NCBI RefSeq assembly: GCF_920987055.1
Contig: NZ_CAKLBX010000001.1
Coordinates: 62,001-126,000, forward strand
Origin: Novosphingobium sp. CECT 9465
Lineage (GTDB): Bacteria > Pseudomonadota > Alphaproteobacteria > Sphingomonadales > Sphingomonadaceae
Direction: 5' to 3'
DNA: 64,000 bases
In this document: in pieces, positions 32,374 to 41,053 of the stretch
Layout: every line of letters starts with the position of its first letter
Numbering within the stretch: the stretch's first letter is position 1
Translations under genes and position numbers: made by a program
The notes under the pieces: generated by a model
The model's database searches: none
What the model was told of the DNA's origin: nothing
What the model saw: the letters and a program-made list of their open reading frames with translations, nothing else

Positions 32374-32868
32374 TCAGCCTGCTTCGTGCAGCTTGGCGGG
32401 GCGTTGTTCGGCTTCCAGTTCCGCACGGTCGCGCCACATCAGGCCATCGGGCTGAAGCATGCGGCCGTCCTGCGCACGAATGCCGATGGTGGCGATGGGC
32501 AGGCCATCGCGCGCATCGCAAAGCACCGGATTGGCCGGGACACCAAGCTGCCACTTCTCCCCCCATTGGCGCAGCGCCAGCATGGCGGGGAGCAGGTCGA
32601 GGCCCTTTGGCGTCAGGCGGTATTCGATCCGGCGGCGATCGTCTGCGCAATGTTCGCGCTTCAGGATGCCCACTTCGACGAGCCGTGACAGCCGGTTGGA
32701 CAGGATGTTTCGCGCGATCCCAAGCGATTCGAGGAAATCCTCGAAATGGCGCACGCCGTTGAAGGCGGCGCGCAGGATCATGAACGACCAGCGTTCGCCC
32801 ATCGCTTCGAGCGCGAGGGGCAGGCCGCAGAGGGCAATTTCGTTCAGAGGTTCGCGAAGTTTGTCCAT
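32374..32868 (-). CDS. HxlR-type winged-helix transcriptional regulator
   Basis: 164 aa. The HxlR domain is clear: CGLPLALEAMGERWSFMIL, FNGVRHFEDFLESLGIARNILSNRLSRLVEVGIL (recognition helix region), then the wing KREHCADDRRRIEYRLT. The N-terminal Cys of the family is present (LCGLP) and may sense reactive species, as in some members; this is family knowledge. ATG 32868 is chosen because GGGGA lies 5 bp upstream. A perfect inverted repeat upstream is a likely autoregulatory operator. A C-terminal extension of about 55 residues follows the DNA-binding domain. Confidence 0.92.
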   Translation of the reverse strand: MDKLREPLNEIALCGLPLALEAMGERWSFMILRAAFNGVRHFEDFLESLGIARNILSNRLSRLVEVGILKREHCADDRRRIEYRLTPKGLDLLPAMLALRQWGEKWQLGVPANPVLCDARDGLPIATIGIRAQDGRMLQPDGLMWRDRAELEAEQRPAKLHEAG

Positions 32869-32913
32869 GTCATCCCCGCCATAGCCCATCTGCGGCGTCC
32901 GGTTAAGTTTCTA

Positions 32914-32938
32914 GTTGCAACCTGCAACCTATATAGGT
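32914..32938. promoter_or_regulatory. Operator-like palindromes upstream of hxlR-type gene
   Basis: GTTGCA-ACC-TGCAAC, a perfect 6-3-6 inverted repeat at 32914-32928, overlapped by the perfect palindrome ACCTATATAGGT at 32927-32938. It lies 46 bp before the regulator start, in the divergent region shared with the next plus-strand gene. A likely binding site for the regulator; the TATATA core may be a -10 element. Confidence 0.55.
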
Positions 32939-33025
32939 AAGTAGTGATTCGCAACGGAAATAGCATCCACCGGATGAACCACACCTGTTCCGTCGCCCAA
33001 AATCACTGTGTTCAGGGAAATCACC

Positions 33026-33379
33026 ATGATCGTGTCAAACGGAAATGGCGCAGTGCGCCAGCTTCTCCCCGCGATTCTCGCACTGATCGGAACCACGGCC
33101 AGTTTCGCGCTGACAGCCGTCCCCACGCGGGCGGCCAATGGCCCGTTCTATTCGGCCAGGCTGACACGCCCGATGGATGGCCAGCAGAAGGTGATTCAGA
33201 AGGGCGTGCTGTGGAAATGCGTGGGCGCCGAATGCAGTGCTCCGCGCGATGCTTCGCGCCCGGTTATCGTTTGCGCCCGCCTGGCCCAGAAGGTTGGTCC
33301 GGTCGCGCGTTTCGCTACGCCGCAGGGTGATCTTGCCGCCGAAGATCTGGCCCGTTGCAACGCGGTCGCGGCCAACTGA
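33026..33379 (+). CDS. CC_3452-type small secreted protein
   Basis: 117 aa with a signal peptide (VRQLLPAILALIGTTASFALTAVPTRAA, cleavage near residue 35). The mature domain has a four-Cys pattern (WKCVGAECSAP, VCARLA, RCNAV) and a SRPVIVCARLAQKVGPVARFATP core, which I associate with the CC_3452 family of unknown function. An AGGGAA ribosome site precedes ATG 33026. Divergent from the HxlR regulator, so it is a candidate regulated gene. Confidence 0.75.
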   Translation: MIVSNGNGAVRQLLPAILALIGTTASFALTAVPTRAANGPFYSARLTRPMDGQQKVIQKGVLWKCVGAECSAPRDASRPVIVCARLAQKVGPVARFATPQGDLAAEDLARCNAVAAN

Positions 33380-33451
33380 TCCGCTTTTCCAGCGCTCGCC
33401 GGGTTTCCCATACCTGACCCGGCAGGCCAACCGTGAGGGGGCGCGAACGGC

Positions 33452-34183
33452 ATGTCTGTTCGCGGCCCTATTTTGCGCCTAAGCATGGCCGCCATGCGCT
33501 TCCTTGCTCCCGCCTTGCTCCTGTTCGCCCAGCCCGTCGCCGGTCTTGCCCAGACGGCCGATCAATCTGTTCCCGCGGCCTCCATGCTGACCGACGATCA
33601 TCGCGCCGCATTGCGTTGCGCCGCCGCTTTCGCGATTGTCGCCACCGCCCAATCCAGTGGCGAAGCACTGCCCGGATGGCCGCCGCTGACCGTGCGGGGG
33701 AAGCGTTACTTTGCAGATACCGGGCTGGCAGTAATGAAAGACGCCGGCCTGGGCCGTGAAGCGGTGCGCGATCTGATCGCTGACGATGTGCGCGCCTTGC
33801 AGGTCGCGGCCGATCCTGACGCGGCGCTGGCTGCGCTGGCAAAGCCCTGCAGCGCGCGGCTGGACGCGACCGTTCCGCCACTTGCCTCGCCCGATCTCAA
33901 GCAATGCGCTGCAATCATGGCGCTGGCCTACGAGGATCTGTACGCCCGCGAAGGCCTGTCGCCTGCGGCGCGGGATATCAAGACACTGGCATCGGTGCTG
34001 GCATCGCGCGAGCGCGAGGCGTTGATTGCCCTTGGCCGCACCGGTGACGAGGCCGACCGGACTCTGGCGCAAGCGCGCGCGGCGATGGTGGCGGAAGCCG
34101 AAGACGGCAAGGGCGGCATCGACAAGTACGACATCGCCCACTGTTACGAACTGGCGAAGCCGACCGAGAAGACGCACTATTGA
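33452..34183 (+). CDS. Secreted protein of unknown function
   Basis: 243 aa. The N-terminus contains a signal peptide (MRFLAPALLLFAQPVAGLAQ). The start may be 33452, 33485 or 33494; the first is kept because GAGGGG lies upstream of it. The mature part is alpha-helical and Ala-rich with four Cys (LRCAAAF, KPCSAR, KQCAAIM, HCYELA), likely disulfide-bonded. No family recognised. It lies 72 bp after the CC_3452-type gene and 48 bp before msrB, all on the same strand. Confidence 0.7.
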   Translation: MSVRGPILRLSMAAMRFLAPALLLFAQPVAGLAQTADQSVPAASMLTDDHRAALRCAAAFAIVATAQSSGEALPGWPPLTVRGKRYFADTGLAVMKDAGLGREAVRDLIADDVRALQVAADPDAALAALAKPCSARLDATVPPLASPDLKQCAAIMALAYEDLYAREGLSPAARDIKTLASVLASREREALIALGRTGDEADRTLAQARAAMVAEAEDGKGGIDKYDIAHCYELAKPTEKTHY

Positions 34184-34231
34184 GGATGGGGCGGGACATC
34201 ACCATATCTGCGCCCGAAGGAGATCCCCGCA

Positions 34232-34630
34232 ATGTCCGACAAGCTCAACCTGACCGATGCCGAATGGCGTGAACGTCTTTCGCCGGAACAATACCACGTG
34301 CTGCGCCAGGGCGGCACCGAGCGCGCGTTTACCGGCGCGTACGAAAAGAACAAGGCGGCTGGCGATTACACTTGCGCCGGATGCGGCGCGCCGCTGTTCA
34401 CGTCTGAAACCAAGTACGACAGCGGATCGGGCTGGCCCAGTTTCTACGCCCCGGTCGATGCCGATGTGGTGGACGAACATCGCGATACTGCGCATGGCAT
34501 GGTCCGTACCGAAGTGCGGTGCGCGCGTTGCGACGGGCACCTTGGCCATGTCTTTCCCGATGGACCCAATCCCACGGGCCTGCGCTATTGCATGAACAGC
34601 GCATCGCTGGACTTTGTCCCGAAGGACTGA
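34232..34630 (+). CDS. msrB: Peptide-methionine (R)-S-oxide reductase
   Basis: Repairs oxidised methionine (R-sulfoxide) in proteins, 132 aa. Structural zinc is held by two CxxC pairs (C48/C51 and C97/C100); the nucleophilic Cys is C120 in RYCMNSASL. No signal peptide, so cytoplasmic. A GAAGGAG ribosome site precedes the ATG. Confidence 0.97.
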   Translation: MSDKLNLTDAEWRERLSPEQYHVLRQGGTERAFTGAYEKNKAAGDYTCAGCGAPLFTSETKYDSGSGWPSFYAPVDADVVDEHRDTAHGMVRTEVRCARCDGHLGHVFPDGPNPTGLRYCMNSASLDFVPKD

Positions 34631-34773
34631 ATGGCGTTCGTCGGGCGTCAGGCATGGCCCGACGATTTAGCGGTTAACCCTGCGTTACGATTGCCCTATG
34701 CATGGGGCCGCAATGCGCAGGGTGTCGCGCCTGACCCCGTCGGCGCCATTATGAGGGAAGCGGTACAAGACTG

Positions 34774-36870
34774 ATGGCCAGACGGGACAATCCCCGCCGC
34801 CCCGATGGTGGCCGGTCTTCTCCGCCTGCACCCCGCCCATCGGCACTGCGCCGCTGGTTCGGGCGTCTGCTGGTATGGGGTGCAGGATTCACCCTGCTGG
34901 GTGTGGTTGCACTGGTTGTGGCGGTTGCCGTCACGGCCCGTTCGCTGCCCGGCTATCAGGAACTCAAGTCCAGCCAAACCGGCCAGATGATCGTGGTGCG
35001 CGCAGCGGACGGTTCGGAAATCGTCACGCTGGGGCCAAGTTATGGCAAGTGGGTTCCGTACGAACGCATCCCTCAGGTGATGAAGGATGCGATGATCTCG
35101 GTCGAGGACCGGCGCTATCGCAGCCATTGGGGCGTCGATCCCATCGGCATCGTGCGCTCCTTGATGGTGCGCGTGGAAAGCGGCACGTGGAAGCAGGGCG
35201 GGTCCACGATCACCCAGCAGCTGGCGCGCAACATCTTCCTCAACAACACCAAGACATTCGGGCGCAAGGCGCGCGAATGGGTGCTGGCGCTGGCGCTGGA
35301 ACAGAAATTTTCCAAGGATCAGGTCCTCGAACTGTACCTGAACAAGGTCTACTTCGGCGGCGGCGCCTATGGCATCGATTCCGCCGCGCGCAAGTTCTTC
35401 GGCCATGCGGGCGAGGAGATCACCCTGCCCGAAGCGGCGATCATTGCCGGGCTGGTCAAGGCGCCTTCGCGCTATTCGCCCACCGCCGATGCCGATGCCG
35501 CCGTGGGGCGCGGCGGCGTGGTGTTGCAGACCATGGTCAGCAATGGCGTGGTGACCGCCAGCGAAGCGGCAGCGGTTGACCTCAAGAAGGTCAAGATGGT
35601 CGAGGACCGCGCGAGCCAGAATTCGGCGCGGTATTTCACCGACTGGGCCTTGCCCCAGCTTGATCTGTTCCTGCCCGAAAATGACCAGCCGATCGAGGTG
35701 TGGACCACGCTCGATCCGGTAATGCAGCGCGCCGCGACCAATGCCATCGCGGGGTTCGCACCCAAGGGTGCACAAGGTGCGCTGGTCTCGCTCGACCGCG
35801 ACGGCGCAGTGCTGGCGATGGTCGGCGGCACTGATTACGTGACATCGAATTACAACCGCGCGGTCAATGCCGTGCGCCAGCCGGGTTCGGCGTGGAAGCT
35901 GTTCGTCTATCTCTCGGCGCTGGAAGCCGGGTACACGCCCGATGATCGGGTAGTGGACGAGCCGGTGACGATCGATGGCTGGACTCCACGCAACGATGGT
36001 GCGCGCTACGCCGGGGAAATCGATCTGCGCACCGCTTTCGCCTATTCGAAGAACACCGTGGCGGCGCAGCTTGGCAACGAGGTGGGCTTTGGCAGCGTGG
36101 CCAACATGGCGCGGCGGCTGGGCATCACCACGCCGATCAACACCCTGCCATCGATGGTCCTCGGATCGTCCGACGTGCGCGTGATCGACATGGTCAGGGC
36201 GTTTGCGGCGGTGCAGGCCAAGGGCATGTCAGTGGTGCCCTATGGTATCCGCAAGGTGACGACGACTGACGGCGAACTGCTTTACAGCCACCGGCCGGAA
36301 TCCTCGCAGCAACTGATCCCCAACTATGTCGCGGCGGGAATGACCGACCTGATGCAGACCGCCGTCAACATCGGCACGGGCCGCGCCGCGCAGATCGGCC
36401 GACCGGTGGCGGGCAAGACCGGCACGACAACGTCCAACAAGGACGGCTGGTTTCTTGGCTTTTCCAGCGGGATCACCACAGGGGTGTGGATGGGCCGCGA
36501 CGATGCCAAGGCTGTGCCCGGCCTGCAGGGCGGTGCCGCGCCCGCGCGCGCCTTTGCCGCCTATATGAAGGTTGCCACGGCCAAGCGCCCGGTCGAAAAG
36601 TTCGATACCGAACTGAAACTGCCGCAATGGCAGCTTGAGCCTGATGACGAGGCGATGCTGGGCAGCCCGGACGAATACTTCTATGTCGACGAGCAGGGCA
36701 ATCTGGTCGATCCTTCGCGGCGGGAGCGTGTACCCGATCCGCAGATCATCGAAGATCCCGATGCGTCGGTCGAGGGCATGCCGCCCGACGTGCCGCAAGC
36801 GGCGAACGACGATTTCCTGAACCGGGCGACCGGACGGCAGCGTCCGCCACCACCTCTTCCGTCGCCGTGA
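34774..36870 (+). CDS. Class A penicillin-binding protein (PBP1A family)
   Basis: Bifunctional peptidoglycan glycosyltransferase/transpeptidase, 698 aa. A cytoplasmic basic Pro-rich N-terminus, one membrane anchor (about residues 33-55), then a GT51 domain with the catalytic Glu in VEDRRYRSHWG (near 111) and GGSTITQQLARNIFL. The transpeptidase domain has the SxxK serine in RQPGSAWK (near 372), SxN in YSKNT (near 425) and KTGT near 548. The C-terminus is acidic and Pro-rich. It is a monocistronic gene by spacing. PBP1A-like is a family call; a PBP1C-type role is not excluded. Confidence 0.94.
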   Translation: MARRDNPRRPDGGRSSPPAPRPSALRRWFGRLLVWGAGFTLLGVVALVVAVAVTARSLPGYQELKSSQTGQMIVVRAADGSEIVTLGPSYGKWVPYERIPQVMKDAMISVEDRRYRSHWGVDPIGIVRSLMVRVESGTWKQGGSTITQQLARNIFLNNTKTFGRKAREWVLALALEQKFSKDQVLELYLNKVYFGGGAYGIDSAARKFFGHAGEEITLPEAAIIAGLVKAPSRYSPTADADAAVGRGGVVLQTMVSNGVVTASEAAAVDLKKVKMVEDRASQNSARYFTDWALPQLDLFLPENDQPIEVWTTLDPVMQRAATNAIAGFAPKGAQGALVSLDRDGAVLAMVGGTDYVTSNYNRAVNAVRQPGSAWKLFVYLSALEAGYTPDDRVVDEPVTIDGWTPRNDGARYAGEIDLRTAFAYSKNTVAAQLGNEVGFGSVANMARRLGITTPINTLPSMVLGSSDVRVIDMVRAFAAVQAKGMSVVPYGIRKVTTTDGELLYSHRPESSQQLIPNYVAAGMTDLMQTAVNIGTGRAAQIGRPVAGKTGTTTSNKDGWFLGFSSGITTGVWMGRDDAKAVPGLQGGAAPARAFAAYMKVATAKRPVEKFDTELKLPQWQLEPDDEAMLGSPDEYFYVDEQGNLVDPSRRERVPDPQIIEDPDASVEGMPPDVPQAANDDFLNRATGRQRPPPPLPSP

Positions 36871-36902
36871 CAGCACGGCATGGCGCGGAATTATCGGGCG
36901 CC

Positions 36903-36927
36903 TGAACCTTTTGCGCAGTTGTTCGTT
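36903..36927 (+). promoter_or_regulatory. Candidate EcfG-type stress promoter
   Basis: TGAAC, 16 nt, CGTT. It matches the EcfG pattern GGAAC-16/17 nt-CGTT except for the first base, the same deviation type and spacing as the motif at 23509. It ends 47 bp before the ATG of the small stress-type protein. Confidence 0.5.
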
Positions 36928-36939
36928 TGCTTATCCGAT

Positions 36940-36957
36940 AGGAGGCTTTTGCCTCCT
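36940..36957 (+). promoter_or_regulatory. 5' leader hairpin before small stress-type gene
   Basis: AGGAGGC-TTTT-GCCTCCT, a perfect 7-bp stem in the predicted leader RNA. Its 3' arm (CCTCCT) could alternatively pair with the ribosome site GAGGAG at about 36960-36965, so the hairpin might control access to it. Confidence 0.5.
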
Positions 36958-36962
36958 GCTGA

Positions 36963-37217
<255 letters not shown>

Positions 37218-37237
37218 TTTGGGATCACCGCATAGCG

Positions 37238-37271
37238 AAAGGGCCGCCCCGATAAGGAGCGGCCCTTTCTG
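37238..37271. terminator. Bidirectional terminator between small stress gene and htrA
   Basis: AAAGGGCCGC (37238-37247) pairs with GCGGCCCTTT (37259-37268). A-rich on one side and T-rich on the other, so usable from both convergent genes. Confidence 0.88.
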
Positions 37272-37292
37272 TTTGTCGGCAGCAAATTCACA

Positions 37293-38822
37293 TCATCGCA
37301 GGCGGACCGGCAGGTATTGGGCGGGACCACCACGACGCTGAATGCGCAGCAGCACAGCCTCGCGGCCTTCGGTCTTTGCCGTCCGCACGATCCGTTCCAG
37401 ATCGGCGAGGTTGGCCACGTTCACATAATTGGCGGACAGCACGATATCGCCCCGTTGCAGGCCCTTGGCTGCCGCATCCGACGATGCATCGACCGCAGTG
37501 ATGACCACGCCCTTGGCATCTTCGCCCGCACCAAGCTGTCGGGCGATCTGCGGCGTCAGCGGAATGGCCACGACACCGAGTGATGATTGCAGCACACTGG
37601 GGCCTTGCTGAGGCTTGCCGGCAAAGCTGTCGTCATCCTGCTGCGCATCGGGATCGAAGCTCTGCTGCGCCAGCTCCTCTTCGGTGGGACGCTTGCCGAC
37701 CACGGTCTGTACGGTCAGGCGCTGGCCATTGCGGATCAGTTCGATCGGAATGCGCTTGCCCGGCGTGGTGTTGGCAACGATGAACGACAGCGTCTGGTCG
37801 GGCGAAACCTCCTTGCCATCGACCTTGACCACAACGTCGCCCGCCTGGATTCCGGCCTTGGCTGCGGCCTGCGCAGGTTCCACCGCCTGAATGAACTCGC
37901 CGCGATTCTTGGGCAGGCCAAGTGAAGCGGCAAGGTCTTCGGAAAGGGGCTGAATCCGTACGCCAAGATAGCCGCGTTCGATCGCCTGCCCCGCGCGGAG
38001 CTTGTCCACGATGGGCGCGGCAACTTCTGCCGGGATGGCAAAGCCGATGCCGACCGACCCGCCGGTGGGCGAGAAGATGGCGTTGTTGATGCCGATCACG
38101 TTGCCCTGCATGTCGAACATCGGACCACCCGAATTGCCCCGGTTGATCGAAGCGTCGGTCTGAAGGTAGCGATCATAGGCCGAGCCGGAGCCGGTGTTGC
38201 GATAGACCGCCGAGACGATCCCCTGCGTCACCGTGCCGCCAAGGCCGAACGGGTTGCCGATGGCGATCACCCAGTCACCCACGCGCGCCTTGCGCGAATC
38301 GCCGAACTTCACGAATGGAAACGGCTTGGGCGCGCTGATCTTCAGCACGGCCAGGTCCGATGCGGCATCCTTCCCGACCAGCTTCGCCGGATATTCGGTG
38401 CCGTCGGGCGTGGTCACGGTGATCGATTCGACCTCGCCCTGCCCGTCCGCGGTGATCACGTGGTTGTTGGTGACAACATAGCCATCGGCCGAGATGATGA
38501 AGCCCGAACCCAGCGACTGCGCCTCACGCGTCTGCGGACCGTTGCCTTGTCCACCTCCGAACAGATCGCCGAACGGCGTGCCCGCGAACGGGTTGCTGTT
38601 CTGCACTTTCACCCGTTGACGGGTGGAGATGTTGACCACTGCCGGTTGCAACTGCTGTGTCAGGTCGGCAAAGCTCGATGGAGCGCCGGCGCGTGGAACC
38701 ACTGTCCGCATCTCGGACTGGTCGTTCTGGGCAACCTGCGCGCCCGCCGGAAAGCCGGTGGCCAGGGTCAGTGCACTGCCAGCCAGAAGCAGCGCCGAAG
38801 TCACACCGTAAGCATATCGCAC
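37293..38822 (-). CDS. degP: DegP/HtrA-family periplasmic serine protease
   Basis: Envelope quality-control protease, 509 aa. Signal peptide (residues 1 to about 28), trypsin-like domain with catalytic H121 (TNNHV), D156 (ASDLAVL) and S231 (RGNSGGP), then two PDZ domains (about 285-375 and 420-505). A Gln/Asp-rich linker separates the PDZ domains. It begins with GTG, with GAGG about 10 bp upstream. It follows hflC by 124 bp on the same strand; the clustering of hflK, hflC and a Do-family protease is common in proteobacteria and groups membrane-protein quality control. Confidence 0.95.
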   Translation of the reverse strand: MRYAYGVTSALLLAGSALTLATGFPAGAQVAQNDQSEMRTVVPRAGAPSSFADLTQQLQPAVVNISTRQRVKVQNSNPFAGTPFGDLFGGGQGNGPQTREAQSLGSGFIISADGYVVTNNHVITADGQGEVESITVTTPDGTEYPAKLVGKDAASDLAVLKISAPKPFPFVKFGDSRKARVGDWVIAIGNPFGLGGTVTQGIVSAVYRNTGSGSAYDRYLQTDASINRGNSGGPMFDMQGNVIGINNAIFSPTGGSVGIGFAIPAEVAAPIVDKLRAGQAIERGYLGVRIQPLSEDLAASLGLPKNRGEFIQAVEPAQAAAKAGIQAGDVVVKVDGKEVSPDQTLSFIVANTTPGKRIPIELIRNGQRLTVQTVVGKRPTEEELAQQSFDPDAQQDDDSFAGKPQQGPSVLQSSLGVVAIPLTPQIARQLGAGEDAKGVVITAVDASSDAAAKGLQRGDIVLSANYVNVANLADLERIVRTAKTEGREAVLLRIQRRGGPAQYLPVRLR

Positions 38823-38946
38823 GTGGTCTGGTCCTCTTTATCTACATGGCCCACCCGATGGGGCGCCAAATCACTTTGCCGATTCACGCCGTTCTGCCTG
38901 AACGGATTTTGAATGGGCCGATTCGTTGACGTTCATCTGCCGCCCG

Positions 38947-39798
38947 TCACTTGCCCCGGAACTGCTTCAGGTATTCGTTATCGGGTGAAAGCACGACCGA
39001 GGTGCTCGATCCCTTCTGCGAGAACGTGGCATCATAGCTCTGCATCGCGCGATAGAAATCATAGAAAGCCGGGTCCTTGTTGAAAGCATCCGCATACGTC
39101 TTGGCAGCGGTTGCCTCGGCCGTGGCGCGGATGATCTGTGCGGTCTTCTGACCTTGCGCGCGAAGGGTTGCGGCTTCCTGCTGGCGCGCGGTGGCCATGC
39201 GGGTGAATGCCGATTCGAGCGGGCTGCCTTCGGGCAAGTCGGCACGCTTGATCCGCACATCGATGATCTGCGCGCCATATTCGCGCGCCTCACGGTCAAG
39301 CCCGGCGCGGATCTGCTCCATCGCCCTGCCACGGTCGGCCGTCAGCAGCGATCCGAAGCTGCGCTTGCCCAGTTCCTGCCGCAGTGCCGAATTGAGGATG
39401 GGCTGGAGCTGTTCGGTCACCCGCTCGGTTGTTCCCGCCGTCTGCACCATCCGCACCGGGTCGATGATGCGGAAGCGCGCAAAGGCGTCCACTTCAAGGC
39501 GGCGCTGGTCAGCCGATAGCACCTGCTGGCGCTCCATATCCAGATCGAGGATGCGGCGGTCGATCTCGACCACCTGTTCCATGAACGGGATGCGCCAGAT
39601 CACGCCCGCGCCGGTCTGGCCGAATTCCACATCGGGACGGAAGCGGTTGATCACACGGTCGGGCTGACCCAGCCGCACGACCACGGCCTGCGTCTTTTCG
39701 TCCACGATCTTGAGGCAGCTTCCCGCCGCGACGAGCGCGACGGCGGCGGCGATGATCGGCAGCTTGTGGTCATTCCACAGCGTTTGCAGGAAGGTCAT
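38947..39798 (-). CDS. hflC: Protease modulator HflC
   Basis: SPFH/band-7 protein that with HflK forms a large membrane complex enclosing FtsH; 283 aa. One N-terminal membrane segment (about residues 13-30), SPFH domain, then a helical region (about 190-250: TARQQEAATLRAQGQKTAQ). The C-terminus (SSTSVVLSPDNEYLKQF) has the conserved YLK motif. It starts one base after the hflK stop. Confidence 0.96.
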   Translation of the reverse strand: MTFLQTLWNDHKLPIIAAAVALVAAGSCLKIVDEKTQAVVVRLGQPDRVINRFRPDVEFGQTGAGVIWRIPFMEQVVEIDRRILDLDMERQQVLSADQRRLEVDAFARFRIIDPVRMVQTAGTTERVTEQLQPILNSALRQELGKRSFGSLLTADRGRAMEQIRAGLDREAREYGAQIIDVRIKRADLPEGSPLESAFTRMATARQQEAATLRAQGQKTAQIIRATAEATAAKTYADAFNKDPAFYDFYRAMQSYDATFSQKGSSTSVVLSPDNEYLKQFRGK

Positions 39799-39799
39799 G

Positions 39800-40900
39800 T
39801 CAGTTGCCCCCTTCCGCTGGTTTGGGCTGCGTACGCTTCATTTCGGGCAGGGGCAGGTAGGACTGCACATTGTTAGATTCGAGGATGACCTTGTCGGTCT
39901 GGCTCAACACGCGCTCCATCGTTTCGTAATACATGCGGCGGCGGGTCACTTCCGGTGCCAGCTTGTACTGTTCATAGACCTTGTCGAATGCGGTCGCCTC
40001 ACCCCCTGCGCGGGCAGTGAGCTGTTGCGCCCACGCCTGCGCGCGGTTGATCTCGCTCTGCGCGTCCTGCTGGGCGGCCAGCACTTCCTTGAACGCATCG
40101 ACGACCTTGGCCGGCGGATCGGTCTTCTTGATGTCCACGCCCTGAATCATCACGCCGGAACGATAGGCATCCAGCACGCGCTGCATGCGGTCGCGCACGT
40201 TCTGTTCGATCTGCTGGCGGCCCGAACCCATCGCGTCGTTCAGCGTCACTTCGGCGATCGACTGGCGCATCGCGGCTTCGGCCACTTCGCGCACGGTCTG
40301 GTCGGGATCGGCCAGCTGGAAGGAATACTGCTTCAGGTCCTTGATGTTCCAGCGCACCAGATAGGTCAGATCGACGAGGTTCTGGTCCCCGGTCAGCATC
40401 AGCTTCTCGCCATCGCCTTCGGGAATGGAGGCGCGACGGATCGAGGTCACGTCGGTCACGCTCACCGACTGGATCGGCCAGGGCATGGTCAGCGCCATGC
40501 CGGAATCAAGTGTGCGGCTGTAGGAGCCGAAGGTGGTGACCACGCCCTTTTCCTGCGGTGCAATGCGGTGGACCATCGATGCGCCAAGCCACAGGGCCAG
40601 GATCACCGCGATGCCATAGGGCGCCCAGGATTTGCCATCGGGGCGCTGCGGCAGGCGCGGCATGGTCGGACCGCGACCGCCCCCGCCATTGCCGCCGCCG
40701 CCCTTGCGGGCGCGGAAGATGTCTTCGATATTGGGGCCACGCTTTTGCGGCTCACCGGACTGTGGCGGCAGCCATGGGTTGCGCGGGCCTTCAGTCGGCG
40801 GCGCATCGCCTTGCGGTGCAGAGCCTGCATCGCCGGGCGCAGCCGGTTCGCTGCCTTCAGATCCGCCTCCCGATCCCCAGGGGCTTTTCTTGCCAGCCAT
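39800..40900 (-). CDS. hflK: FtsH protease activity modulator HflK
   Basis: Partner of HflC, 366 aa. A long Gly/Pro-rich cytoplasmic N-terminus (about residues 1-85, with GGGGNGGGGRG), one membrane segment (about 93-110), SPFH domain and a helical C-terminal part (ARAGGEATAFDKVYEQYKLAPEVTRRRMYYE). ATG 40900 (MAGKKSPWG) is taken as the start because it matches the usual N-terminus and has GGGGA upstream; an in-frame ATG 18 codons earlier has less support. Confidence 0.94.
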   Translation of the reverse strand: MAGKKSPWGSGGGSEGSEPAAPGDAGSAPQGDAPPTEGPRNPWLPPQSGEPQKRGPNIEDIFRARKGGGGNGGGGRGPTMPRLPQRPDGKSWAPYGIAVILALWLGASMVHRIAPQEKGVVTTFGSYSRTLDSGMALTMPWPIQSVSVTDVTSIRRASIPEGDGEKLMLTGDQNLVDLTYLVRWNIKDLKQYSFQLADPDQTVREVAEAAMRQSIAEVTLNDAMGSGRQQIEQNVRDRMQRVLDAYRSGVMIQGVDIKKTDPPAKVVDAFKEVLAAQQDAQSEINRAQAWAQQLTARAGGEATAFDKVYEQYKLAPEVTRRRMYYETMERVLSQTDKVILESNNVQSYLPLPEMKRTQPKPAEGGN

Positions 40901-41032
40901 GAAAAATCCCCGTTCCCGGCCCAATCGCGCGATCCATCCAGCCTGTTCAGTCATGCAGACTGTTATAGGAACGGTTCGCGCGAAAAACAGTGTCCATTCC
41001 CCAAAATTCATCTGCTAGGAGGCTGGCTGCAA

Positions 41033-41053
41033 ATGAGCAGGGAATTGGTGTGA
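41033..41053 (+). CDS. Possible six-residue leader peptide upstream of mrp
   Basis: ATG-AGC-AGG-GAA-TTG-GTG-TGA, encoding MSRELV. It is preceded by AGGAGG (41017-41022), the best ribosome site in the region, and its stop overlaps the GTG start of mrp as GTGA. It may only serve to load ribosomes for coupled translation of mrp. No evidence beyond position and ribosome site. Confidence 0.4.
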   Translation: MSRELV

